Assembly: GCA_036658435.1 (NCBI GenBank)
Contig: JAVXEO010000083.1
Location: 1-8,017, forward strand
Origin: DIGJ01 sp036658435
GTDB taxonomy: Bacteria; Bacillota; Clostridia; Lachnospirales; Lachnospiraceae
Direction of reading: 5' to 3'
Length of the DNA: 8,017 nt
Shown here piece after piece: positions 1-6,060 of the stretch. The position numbers were made by a program, and so were the translations under genes. Within the stretch, counting starts at the first letter, position 1. The number at the start of each line of letters is the position of its first letter. The notes under the pieces were generated by a model. The model saw nothing but the letters and a program-made list of their open reading frames with translations, did not search any database and had not been told where the DNA came from.

Positions 1-2
1 AG

Positions 3-269
3 CTTGATGCTGTAATGAAGGAAGTAAAGAAACTGAAAAGAACAGACAGCAATGAAAAGGATATCGTGTTTCGCTTAGAGAGAATTATAGCAACAATTTG
101 GCAGATACACCCCTTTAGAGAGGGCAACACCAGAACTTGTATTGTATTTGCGGTACTACTGGCAAAACACCTTGGTTATGAAGTCAATCATGAGATCTTT
201 AAAATCCATTCAGCTTGTGTGAGTGATACCAAATGCAAGTGGAGGTCTTCAAGTTGGTTTGGATGTTGA
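3..269 (+). CDS. Fic-domain protein, 3' part only, C-terminal tail probably disrupted
   Basis: The reading frame is open to the left edge, so the gene starts outside the window; the internal ATG at 15 has no ribosome binding site and is not a convincing start. The frame encodes the Fic signature HPFREGNTR, matching the family pattern HxFx(D/E)GNxxR, after an amphipathic helix (IIATIWQI). Fic proteins usually transfer AMP or another nucleotide phosphate to a hydroxyl side chain of a target protein; the motif His is the catalytic base and the motif Asp/Glu binds metal. After the motif the protein looks normal through 'LAKHLGYEVNHEIFKIHS'. The tail then becomes Cys/Lys/Trp-rich and does not resemble the 'YVRNALV' type helix I expect there, and it stops soon after. 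This suggests a frameshift or recombination near 210-225. The gene is convergent with the sialic acid operon and has no evident link to it. Domain call is strong; gene integrity is uncertain. Confidence 0.75.
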   Translation, partial: LDAVMKEVKKLKRTDSNEKDIVFRLERIIATIWQIHPFREGNTRTCIVFAVLLAKHLGYEVNHEIFKIHSACVSDTKCKWRSSSWFGC

Positions 270-316
270 GCCAACAGTATCTTACTCCTCAATGAGGAAA
301 AAGAAAAAACTTCCTG

Positions 317-351
317 AAAATGTCCCCTGGGCTTAGCCTAGGGGACATTTT
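317..351. terminator. Strong bidirectional hairpin terminator between convergent genes
   Basis: The arms AAAATGTCCCCT (317-328) and AGGGGACATTTT (340-351) are perfect reverse complements. The stem extends inward by one G-U and three G-C/C-G pairs (329-332 with 336-339), leaving a three-base TTA loop, so the stem is 16 pairs. The right arm ends in TTTT followed by CATT, a short U-tract for plus-strand transcripts from the Fic gene. Leftward transcripts read through the same hairpin and then a U-rich stretch copied from the A-rich bases 298-309. Its place between a rightward and a leftward gene fits a shared terminator. Confidence 0.85.
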
Positions 352-392
352 CATTACCATAATAACTTTGGGAGGCGTAGCTTGGGAATAAT

Positions 393-410
393 CAAGGATA
401 TAAATCCTTG
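393..410 (-). terminator. Small hairpin just downstream of the kinase gene, possible weak terminator
   Basis: CAAGGAT (393-399) and ATCCTTG (404-410) are perfect inverted repeats with an ATAA loop. It lies about 23 bases past the kinase stop codon on the minus strand. The RNA downstream is only modestly U-rich (ATTATT), so it may be a 3'-end stabilising structure or a weak first terminator ahead of the strong hairpin at 317-351. Confidence 0.3.
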
Positions 411-432
411 CTTGACTACCTCTTACTCCATT

Positions 433-1326
433 TTACCGGCTTTGAAGAAATTCAGAAGCCAGAAAATTAGCACCTAGCATTCCAGCACTGTTTCCCAGTG
501 CAGCACTTACAATCTCAACCTGAGAGAAACTTGGCATTATTTTTTCGTAAATTCTCTTATGGATTTCTTCTAAAATATAGGCCTGTGCCATAATTCCCCC
601 ACCTAACACAATACAGGATGGATTAAAAATATGAATAATAGTAATAAGTCCAAGAATAATTTCATCAATCCACTGATCTATAAAAACTTTCACATCCTTA
701 CGATTCAAATTTTCGAAGATAAGTTTTCCACTGACAAGAGAAGGGTCATAAGCAGATAAAGTGCGAACCAAAGCACTTGTGGAGGCATAACGCTCATAGC
801 AGCCGCCAAATACGTCTTGATTTTGACTGTATAAATTAATGGAACCATGGGTTACGATACCGCCAAATTCTCCGGCAGAGAAACCGGAACCATGATAAAT
901 CTTTTTGTTCTGTACAATGGCACCACCCACACCGGTTCCATAAGTAAGACATAAAAAATCATCGTAGCTTTTGCCGGAACCATAGACAGATTCCCCTAAA
1001 GCAGCACAATTCACGTCGTTTTCAACGGTAACAGGTACATGAAATAAAGCTTCCAGCTCTTTTTTAATTTGCATTCCCGTATAATTAGGAATGTTACTAT
1101 TTGCATAAATAATAGAACCATCCTTTGCATTGACCTGCCCGGCCGTACTGATTCCAATCGCATCAAAATCAGAGCACTCCTCAATAAAAGAAATGACCTG
1201 GTTCATGATATGTGGTCCTCCTAGATGAGCATCCGTAGGAAAATTTGATAAATCACAAAGAGTATCATTGATGCAGGTACCGCATTTAACGGAGGTACCA
1301 CCAATATCAAAGACAATAGTTTTCAA
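433..1326 (-). CDS. nanK: ROK-family sugar kinase, probable N-acetylmannosamine kinase
   Basis: Predicted cytoplasmic kinase of 297 residues, a normal ROK length, phosphorylating ManNAc to ManNAc-6-phosphate with ATP. Visible motifs are the N-terminal phosphate-binding DIGGT (residues 7-11), the likely catalytic base D104 in ENDVN, the glycine-rich GTGVGG (130-135), the sugar-binding region AGEFG (151-155), GGCYE (174-178) and the adenosine-site segment VLGGGI (240-245). The usual ROK zinc motif CxCGxxGCxE is reduced: only the last GCxE part remains. The start is TTG at 1326-1324; it places Met directly before KTIVFDIGGT, the usual ROK N-terminus, and has AAAGGAG at 1340-1334 with a 7-base spacer. 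It is the last gene of the nanE-nanQ-nanK operon, 12 bases after the previous gene. ROK kinases cannot be separated from glucokinases by sequence alone; the ManNAc assignment rests on neighbours. Confidence 0.85.
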   Translation of the reverse strand: MKTIVFDIGGTSVKCGTCINDTLCDLSNFPTDAHLGGPHIMNQVISFIEECSDFDAIGISTAGQVNAKDGSIIYANSNIPNYTGMQIKKELEALFHVPVTVENDVNCAALGESVYGSGKSYDDFLCLTYGTGVGGAIVQNKKIYHGSGFSAGEFGGIVTHGSINLYSQNQDVFGGCYERYASTSALVRTLSAYDPSLVSGKLIFENLNRKDVKVFIDQWIDEIILGLITIIHIFNPSCIVLGGGIMAQAYILEEIHKRIYEKIMPSFSQVEIVSAALGNSAGMLGANFLASEFLQSR

Positions 1327-1333
1327 TATACTT

Positions 1334-1340
1334 CTCCTTT
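1334..1340 (-). promoter_or_regulatory. Ribosome binding site that supports the TTG start of the kinase gene
   Basis: On the minus strand the sequence reads AAAGGAG, then 7 bases, then TTG. Its first two bases are shared with the TAA stop codon of the upstream gene (1341-1339), so ribosomes ending there are placed directly at the next start. This favours translational coupling and explains use of a weak TTG codon. Confidence 0.75.
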
Positions 1341-1788
1341 AAACATGAATTTTAAAGACGCATTTTTTAAGTATCGTATCTTTTCCTATGGAAATTCCCG
1401 GTTTGTGAGGCTCAGAGGCCATACAAAGTATAAAATTTCCCGTGCCAATAATACAGGAAGTTAAAGTATCACAATCACTATAGGCAAAGTCAGTTTGGGG
1501 ATTATAATCGCGAATTATCATATTGGAAGAGTCTCCAATATGAATCATCTCCGTTCCCGAAAGATCAATTTGAATATCCATATAATTTTTGTGGATCTCA
1601 AAATTCAGACTTTCTAATTCAGCAGCGTTGGCATTCATAACATTGATGTAGACCAAATCATCAAGTAATTGGGTTTTACCTAATGGAAGAGAAGAAAGGT
1701 CATGCTCTAAAATATAATGAATGGCAAGATCAAGGTGTTTATTACACCCTAAATACTGCTCAATATGATCAAGTTTATCATAAATCAT
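1339..1788 (-). CDS. nanQ: YhcH/YjgK/YiaL (DUF386) family protein, likely NanQ sialic acid anomerase
   Basis: A 149-residue single-domain protein of the YhcH/YjgK/YiaL family, a cupin-like beta-barrel; the length is typical. The family signature is visible as ExHxxYxDIQ (E64, H66, Y69, D71), and a C-terminal PHKPG segment carries H128; E64, H66 and H128 are the likely metal ligands. E. coli YhcH belongs to the nan operon and has been described as NanQ, which speeds interconversion of sialic acid anomers so that the lyase gets its preferred form. Here it sits between nanE and the kinase, supporting the same role by context. The start ATG (1788-1786) has GGGAG about 6 bases upstream, and the gene follows the nanE stop by 14 bases. 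Family membership is clear; the exact reaction is inferred from the E. coli relative and the operon. Confidence 0.85.
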   Translation of the reverse strand: MIYDKLDHIEQYLGCNKHLDLAIHYILEHDLSSLPLGKTQLLDDLVYINVMNANAAELESLNFEIHKNYMDIQIDLSGTEMIHIGDSSNMIIRDYNPQTDFAYSDCDTLTSCIIGTGNFILCMASEPHKPGISIGKDTILKKCVFKIHV

Positions 1789-1802
1789 AGCAAGCTCCCT
1801 TC

Positions 1803-2501
1803 TTATTTAATTCCTTCATAAAAACGCTGGGCGATCTCAAATGGACGAGTGATGGCACCACCAATAACAACGGCGTGAACACCAAGTTCTAACATAGCTT
1901 TAGCTTCTTGAGGATAATGAATCTTACCTTCTGCAATAACCGGAATAGGCAAAGCCTGGGTAAGCTTCTTTACAAGCTCAAAATCCGGTCCATCTATGGA
2001 AGGAGAATAGGGAGTGTAGCCACTTAGAGTAGTACCAACCATATTCACGCCACATTTCCATGCATTCAATCCCTCTTCATAGGTAGAGATGTCAGCCATG
2101 AGAATAATATCCGGGTATTTTTCTTTTATTTGTGCAATAAATTCATTGATGGTGGAATGATCACCCCGTGTCCGCATGGTGCAGTCTAATGCTACAACAT
2201 CGGAATCAGCAGCAACTAATTCATCAATTTCACGCATCGTAGGGGTAATATAAGAATCATAACCTTCATAAGTACGTTTAATTAGACCAATTACCGGTAA
2301 ACCGGTTAAACGTTTGATTCCTAATACGTCACGTACGCTACTGGTACGGATACACTTACATCCTGCCATCTGGGCAGCTTTTGCCATATAGGGCATAAGC
2401 GAATACTCTTCTAAATATAAAGGCTCTCCAGGAAGTGCCTGACAGGATATAATCAGAGAACCTTTTATAGCAGTAAGAAGTTCTTCAAAGTTTTTTTTCA
2501 T
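1803..2501 (-). CDS. nanE: N-acetylmannosamine-6-phosphate 2-epimerase
   Basis: Cytoplasmic TIM-barrel enzyme of 232 residues converting ManNAc-6-P to GlcNAc-6-P, the step feeding sialic acid carbon into amino-sugar catabolism. NanE hallmarks occur in order: SCQALPGEPL (19-28), GLIK with the probable catalytic K75, VALDCT (103-108) with D106, MADIST (135-140), the phosphate-site region VGTTLSGYT (155-163), IAEGK (189-193) with probable catalytic E191, and GGAITRP (214-220). K75 and E191 match by position the Lys/Glu pair known from clostridial NanE. The start ATG (2501-2499) has AAAGGA at 2516-2511 with a 9-base spacer. It is first in the leftward operon and lies about 40 bases from its predicted transcription start. 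The protein is full length with no missing key residue. Confidence 0.96.
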   Translation of the reverse strand: MKKNFEELLTAIKGSLIISCQALPGEPLYLEEYSLMPYMAKAAQMAGCKCIRTSSVRDVLGIKRLTGLPVIGLIKRTYEGYDSYITPTMREIDELVAADSDVVALDCTMRTRGDHSTINEFIAQIKEKYPDIILMADISTYEEGLNAWKCGVNMVGTTLSGYTPYSPSIDGPDFELVKKLTQALPIPVIAEGKIHYPQEAKAMLELGVHAVVIGGAITRPFEIAQRFYEGIK

Positions 2502-2544
2502 GAGATAATGTCCTTTCTTCTTTTATACATAAACATTTTGATGA

Positions 2545-2560
2545 TTCATTATAACATGAA
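2545..2560. promoter_or_regulatory. Candidate operator dyad over the leftward -10 box
   Basis: TTCAT and ATGAA form a perfect 5+6+5 inverted repeat covering the -10 element of the nanE promoter. A second inverted pair, ACATTTT (2533-2539) and AAAATGT (2567-2573), is nested around it. A repressor bound here would block RNA polymerase. The regulator is not shown; the RpiR protein at the end of this locus is the obvious candidate. In AT-rich DNA such short dyads also arise by chance. Confidence 0.3.
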
Positions 2561-2576
2561 AAATAGAAAATGTCAC
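2548..2576 (-). promoter_or_regulatory. Sigma-A promoter for nanE-nanQ-nanK
   Basis: Read on the minus strand, GTGACA (2576-2571) is followed by a 17-base spacer and a perfect TATAAT (2553-2548). The start of transcription would fall near 2541, giving a leader of about 40 bases before the nanE ATG. Confidence 0.8.
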
Positions 2577-2745
2577 TAAAAATGAAAAAAATATACAAAA
2601 AAAAATAAATATAAAAAAACTTTTCTCAAATATAAAACATGCACAAACAATAAGGAATATAAGGAAAGAATGGCAAGGTAGTAAACATATTAGTGAAAAA
2701 AAGTATCATTTAAAAAAAAAAATAAAAAAAATTTTTACAAATGTA

Positions 2746-2774
2746 TTGACAAAATTCTCCCCACACTGTACAAT
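2746..2774 (+). promoter_or_regulatory. Sigma-A promoter for the transporter-nanA operon
   Basis: A perfect TTGACA (2746-2751) is followed by exactly 17 bases and TACAAT (2769-2774), one mismatch from consensus. A-tracts lie directly upstream. Transcription would begin near 2781, giving a leader of about 45 bases. This should be an intrinsically strong promoter, which suggests it is held down by a repressor when substrate is absent. Confidence 0.88.
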
Positions 2775-2783
2775 TTAAACAGA

Positions 2784-2804
2784 TAGAAAACATACCGTTT
2801 TTTA
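2784..2804. promoter_or_regulatory. Candidate operator dyad just downstream of the rightward transcription start
   Basis: AAAAC (2787-2791) and GTTTT (2797-2801) are inverted around a 5-base centre, extended after one mismatch by TA/TA pairs. It lies at about +4 to +24 of the predicted transcript, a common place for repressor sites. It includes the 8-mer ATAGAAAA (2783-2790), which also occurs in the spacer of the leftward promoter (2563-2570). Confidence 0.35.
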
Positions 2805-2825
2805 CATTTCAAGGAGGGATTAGCA

Positions 2826-4199
2826 ATGAAAATGAAAAAGTTAGTTGCATTATGTTTAACAGGTATTATGACAGTTTCACTTATGGGATGCGGTCCGAAA
2901 GAAGAACCTGTAGCAGAGGACACAACGAAAGAGGAAACTACAGAAGTAGCAGAACCGGAAGAGAACACAGAAGTTGCTGCAGAGAAGACAGACATTACCC
3001 TATGGACCTATCCAATTGGTAAATTTGCAGATGCTGCTACAGTAGATTCTTTTGTAGCTTCCTTCAACAACACCAATCCGGACATTCAGGTAACCGTAGA
3101 ATATTTGGATTATACATCCGGTGACGACCAGGTAACAGCAGCCATTGAAGCTGGAACAACACCAGATGTTATTATGGAAGGGCCGGAACGTCTGGTAAGT
3201 AATTGGGGCGCAAAGGACAAAATGGTTGATTTAAGTGATTTATGGACCGATGAAACAACAAAAGACATTGCATCAACAAGTGAAGCCGTTGTGAATGCAT
3301 GTAAGTCACCGGATGGTGCTTATTATGAATATCCACTGTGCATGACTACACATAGTATGGCAATCAATAAAGAGATGTTTGAAAAAGCAGATGCACTCAA
3401 ATACATAAACGAAGACCGTACATGGACAACAGAGAATTTTGGAAAAGCATTAAAAGCTCTGAAAGACAGTGGCGTTGAGACAACCGGCGTTGTATATTGT
3501 GGTGGTCAAGGCGGCGATCAGGGAACACGAGCTCTTGCTATGAACCTATATGATGCTAAATTTACAGATGCAGGACATAGTGAATGGACAATGAACAGTG
3601 CAGAAGGCGTAAAAGGCTTACAGCAATTAGTTGATTGGAATAAAGAAGGATTAATTGGTTTTGATGCTGGTGCACAAGCATCCGATGAACTTCAGTTATT
3701 TGCAAATGGAACCATAGCAATGTCACTATGCTGGAATGCTTCTAATGAAGCACAGTATGCAAGCCAAGTAGCCTTTACTCCATATACAGTAGCTTTCCCT
3801 TCCAGCGATGGAAAACCGGAATTATGCGGTGGAATCTGGGGATTCGGTGTATTTGACAATGGCGATGCAGCTAAGATTGATGCAGCTAAGAAATTTATTC
3901 AGTTCATTTGTGACGATCCAACCCAGGGACCTCTTAGCGTAAGCAGCACAGGATTTTTCCCAGTACGTGCTTCTTATGGTAATGTATATGCAGGAACACC
4001 AGATGAAGAACGTATGCAAGTATTTAGTCAGTTTATGCCTTTCATAAGTGATTACTACAATGTAACCGGTGGATGGGCAGAACAACGTACTGCATGGTGG
4101 AATATGCTTCAGCAGATTTTTGCAGGCGATGATGTTAAAAAAGCAGCAGATGCTTATGTAGAAACATGTAATACAGCAACACAGGCAGCAGTAAAATAA
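2826..4199 (+). CDS. ABC transporter sugar-binding lipoprotein (family 1), probable sialic acid receptor
   Basis: A 457-residue extracellular solute-binding protein anchored to the outer face of the membrane. It begins with a lipoprotein signal peptide: a basic MKMKK start, a hydrophobic stretch (6-20) and the lipobox LMGC with C22 as lipidation site. An acidic, low-complexity tether rich in Glu, Thr and Ala follows (25-54). The binding domain opens with ITLWTYP near residue 57 and has the TTPDV segment (111-115) common in family 1 sugar receptors. The ATG at 2826 has AAGGAGG at 2811-2817 with an 8-base spacer; a second ATG six bases later is poorer. It is first in the rightward operon, before two permeases and nanA, so a sialic acid or sialylated ligand is inferred from context. 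The sequence alone does not tell Neu5Ac from 2,7-anhydro-Neu5Ac or another sugar. Confidence 0.9.
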   Translation: MKMKKLVALCLTGIMTVSLMGCGPKEEPVAEDTTKEETTEVAEPEENTEVAAEKTDITLWTYPIGKFADAATVDSFVASFNNTNPDIQVTVEYLDYTSGDDQVTAAIEAGTTPDVIMEGPERLVSNWGAKDKMVDLSDLWTDETTKDIASTSEAVVNACKSPDGAYYEYPLCMTTHSMAINKEMFEKADALKYINEDRTWTTENFGKALKALKDSGVETTGVVYCGGQGGDQGTRALAMNLYDAKFTDAGHSEWTMNSAEGVKGLQQLVDWNKEGLIGFDAGAQASDELQLFANGTIAMSLCWNASNEAQYASQVAFTPYTVAFPSSDGKPELCGGIWGFGVFDNGDAAKIDAAKKFIQFICDDPTQGPLSVSSTGFFPVRASYGNVYAGTPDEERMQVFSQFMPFISDYYNVTGGWAEQRTAWWNMLQQIFAGDDVKKAADAYVETCNTATQAAVK

Positions 4200-4210
4200 T
4201 ATGGTCAGTC

Positions 4211-4246
4211 AGAAAGCACCTGCCTAAACAAGGTGGGTGCTCTTCT
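4211..4246 (+). terminator. Intercistronic hairpin between binding-protein and permease genes
   Basis: AGCACC (4215-4220) pairs with GGTGCT (4236-4241). The stem continues inward through two G-U pairs and three Watson-Crick pairs to an AAACA loop, and outward past one bulged base by AGAA with TTCT. Only a weak U-run follows. It begins 12 bases after the binding-protein stop codon. Such hairpins often protect the upstream message from 3' decay or partly terminate, yielding much more binding protein than permease. Confidence 0.65.
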
Positions 4247-4261
4247 ATTAGTAGATGCAAG

Positions 4262-4267
4262 AAAGGA
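4262..4267 (+). promoter_or_regulatory. Ribosome binding site that sets the first permease start at 4276
   Basis: AAAGGA is 8 bases before the ATG at 4276. An in-frame ATG at 4255 lies before this site and has no purine-rich site at a suitable distance, so the downstream ATG is preferred. Confidence 0.7.
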
Positions 4268-4275
4268 TATTTTAT

Positions 4276-5187
4276 ATGCATAAGAAAAATAATTTTTCCA
4301 AGCGAAGTAAAGTATTGACCAGGCGTGAAACAATATCTGCATATTTATTTCTTTTACCCGGGTTATTCTTCTTCGTAAGTTTCGTAATTATACCAATGAT
4401 TATGTGTCTTGTAACGAGTTGTTTTGAATATACAATGACAGATTTTAATTTTGTTGGATTTGATAATTATATAAAAATGTTTCAGGATCCCATATTTTGG
4501 AAAGCTTTTAAAAATACAATTCTCATTGTTTTAGTTTCAGTTCCAGTTGTTACAGCATTTTCATTATGGGTAGGAACTGCAATTTATCCAATGCGTGCAT
4601 TTAAGAGATCCTTTTTCCGTTGTATCTTCTATCTGCCTGTAGTTACCGGTACAGTAGCTGTTGCAGTAGTATGGAAATGGATGTTCAATAAGTATACGGG
4701 TTTATTTAACTATATTTTAACAGGAACGGGACTTATTGATCAAAATATAAGTTGGTTAGGAAATGAAAAAACGGCTATTTGGTGTATTATTTTGATTTTA
4801 TTTACAACATCAATAGGACAGCCGATTGTACTTTATGTTGCAGCACTGGGTAATGTGGATACCTCTTTAATTGAAGCAGCCGAAGTAGATGGAGCAACAA
4901 AGATGCAGAGCTTCTGGCACATTAAATGGCCTTCCATTATGCCAACAACACTTTATATCTTGATTATCACCACGATTAATTCATTCCAGTGTTATGCACT
5001 GATTCAGTTATTAACATCTGGAGGACCAAATCATTCAACCGATACCATTATGTACTATATTTATTATCAGGCATTTAAGCTGAATCAGTACGGGTATGGG
5101 AATGCAATGGGTATTTTCCTGGCAATTATTATAGCATTGTTCTCCGCAGTACAGTTTAGGGTGAGCAAAGCGGGAAGTGGAGAGTAG
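4276..5187 (+). CDS. Sugar ABC transporter permease 1 (MalF/UgpA type)
   Basis: A 303-residue integral membrane protein forming one half of the translocation channel. A basic N-terminus (KKNNFSKRSK) is followed by about six hydrophobic segments, roughly residues 20-48, 80-103, 116-135, 166-190, 224-245 and 276-295. The cytoplasmic EAA loop, which docks on the ATPase, is visible at 200-219 as EAAEVDGA and ends in a W-P pair. The segment YLFLLPGLFFF near the first helix is typical of this subfamily. The start is placed at 4276 because of its ribosome binding site; starting at 4255 would add seven residues. It lies between the binding protein and the second permease, 11 bases before the latter. 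It should work as a heterodimer with that permease and an ATPase not encoded here. The substrate, sialic acid, is inferred from operon context. Confidence 0.92.
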   Translation: MHKKNNFSKRSKVLTRRETISAYLFLLPGLFFFVSFVIIPMIMCLVTSCFEYTMTDFNFVGFDNYIKMFQDPIFWKAFKNTILIVLVSVPVVTAFSLWVGTAIYPMRAFKRSFFRCIFYLPVVTGTVAVAVVWKWMFNKYTGLFNYILTGTGLIDQNISWLGNEKTAIWCIILILFTTSIGQPIVLYVAALGNVDTSLIEAAEVDGATKMQSFWHIKWPSIMPTTLYILIITTINSFQCYALIQLLTSGGPNHSTDTIMYYIYYQAFKLNQYGYGNAMGIFLAIIIALFSAVQFRVSKAGSGE

Positions 5188-5198
5188 GTGGTGATAAT

Positions 5199-6032
5199 AT
5201 GAATACAAGTGTAAAACGTACCACGGTTTATGATGTAGTTATCATGATAATCATGATTGTTATGGCGTTGTTGTTTATCTTTCCTATTTACTGGATTATA
5301 ACGGGCTCCCTAAAGGATGCGGCTTCCATTAATGCAGCCATTCCACAATGGATTCCCCAAAATCCAACCTTGGATAATTATACTCGCTTGTTTCAAAATC
5401 CGGCACTTCGCTGGTTGTTTAACAGTGTAGTAATATCCGTGGCAGCAATGGCACTGACTTGCATTACGTCAGCAATGGCAGGATATGCTTTAGCAAAGAA
5501 AAGATTTGTTGGTAAAACTATATTATTTTCTCTATTAATATGTGCCATGGCACTTCCAAAACAGGTTGTGCTGATTCCATTATTAAAGGAAATGTCTTTC
5601 TTAAGACTTCATGATAGTCTGTGGGCGGTAATTTTGCCAACGATTGGATGGCCTTTCGGTATATTTTTAATGAAGCAGTTTTCTGAAACAATTCCAACGG
5701 AGATGTTGGAAGCGGTTCGAATTGATGGAGCCGGTGAAATTCAGACATTTTTAAAAATTGTCTTACCAATTGTAAAACCGGGAATTGGAGCATTGGCAAT
5801 TTTCACCTTTATCAGTTCTTGGAACGATTACTTCTTACAGTTAATTATGTTAAATTCAAAAGCCACACTTACGATTTCTCTTGGAATTGCAAAATTACAA
5901 TCAGAAATGTCAAATGACTATGGACTGATTATGGCAGGTGCAGCTTTAGGAGCAATACCAATTATTGCAGTATTCCTCATGTTCCAAAAACACTTTACGC
6001 AAGGAATTACCATGGGTGCAGTAAAAGGTTAA
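5199..6032 (+). CDS. Sugar ABC transporter permease 2 (MalG/UgpE type)
   Basis: A 277-residue membrane protein and the second half of the channel. Hydrophobic segments lie roughly at 11-35, 74-97, 106-128, 141-158, 195-217 and 242-262. The ATPase-docking EAA loop at 171-190 reads EAVRIDGAG and ends in LP, in better agreement with the family pattern than the first permease. The ISSWNDYF segment near 205-212 and a C-terminal QGITMGAVKG match the usual end of MalG-type permeases. GGTGAT (5190-5195) lies just before the ATG and matches the anti-Shine-Dalgarno end, overlapping the region right after the stop of permease 1. Short spacing on both sides indicates co-translation with permease 1 and co-transcription with nanA. 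Specificity is inferred from context. Confidence 0.93.
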   Translation: MNTSVKRTTVYDVVIMIIMIVMALLFIFPIYWIITGSLKDAASINAAIPQWIPQNPTLDNYTRLFQNPALRWLFNSVVISVAAMALTCITSAMAGYALAKKRFVGKTILFSLLICAMALPKQVVLIPLLKEMSFLRLHDSLWAVILPTIGWPFGIFLMKQFSETIPTEMLEAVRIDGAGEIQTFLKIVLPIVKPGIGALAIFTFISSWNDYFLQLIMLNSKATLTISLGIAKLQSEMSNDYGLIMAGAALGAIPIIAVFLMFQKHFTQGITMGAVKG

Positions 6033-6060
6033 GTAAATTTATCTAAGGAGAAAAACTAAA

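Larger units (their letters stand above)
2502..2825. other. AT-rich divergent control region between the two sialic acid operons
   Basis: This 324-base stretch carries no credible gene. It holds a leftward promoter (2548-2576), a rightward promoter (2746-2774) and both ribosome binding sites. Between the promoters are long A-tracts, notably 2583-2627 and 2711-2735, which should bend DNA; the tract at 2711-2735 lies immediately upstream of the rightward -35 box, where an UP element would act. Short dyads overlapping each promoter zone are listed separately as operator candidates. The sequence ATAAGGAA occurs twice, nine bases apart (2650-2657 and 2659-2666), with no clear meaning. Confidence 0.8.

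Noticed and set aside
2669..2680. ATG after AAGGAAAG in the divergent region, a possible leader peptide
   Set aside because: The frame stops after three codons and lies upstream of the mapped rightward promoter.
2502..2825. CRISPR array, riboswitch or small RNA in the long AT-rich intergenic region
   Set aside because: I see no regular repeats with spacers and no GC-rich conserved aptamer-like folding; the region is explained by promoters and A-tracts.
2735..2995. Minus-strand frame of 86 codons over the promoter and signal-peptide region
   Set aside because: It is antisense to the lipoprotein start and its Ser/Val-rich sequence mirrors the acidic tether; it also runs over a near-perfect promoter.
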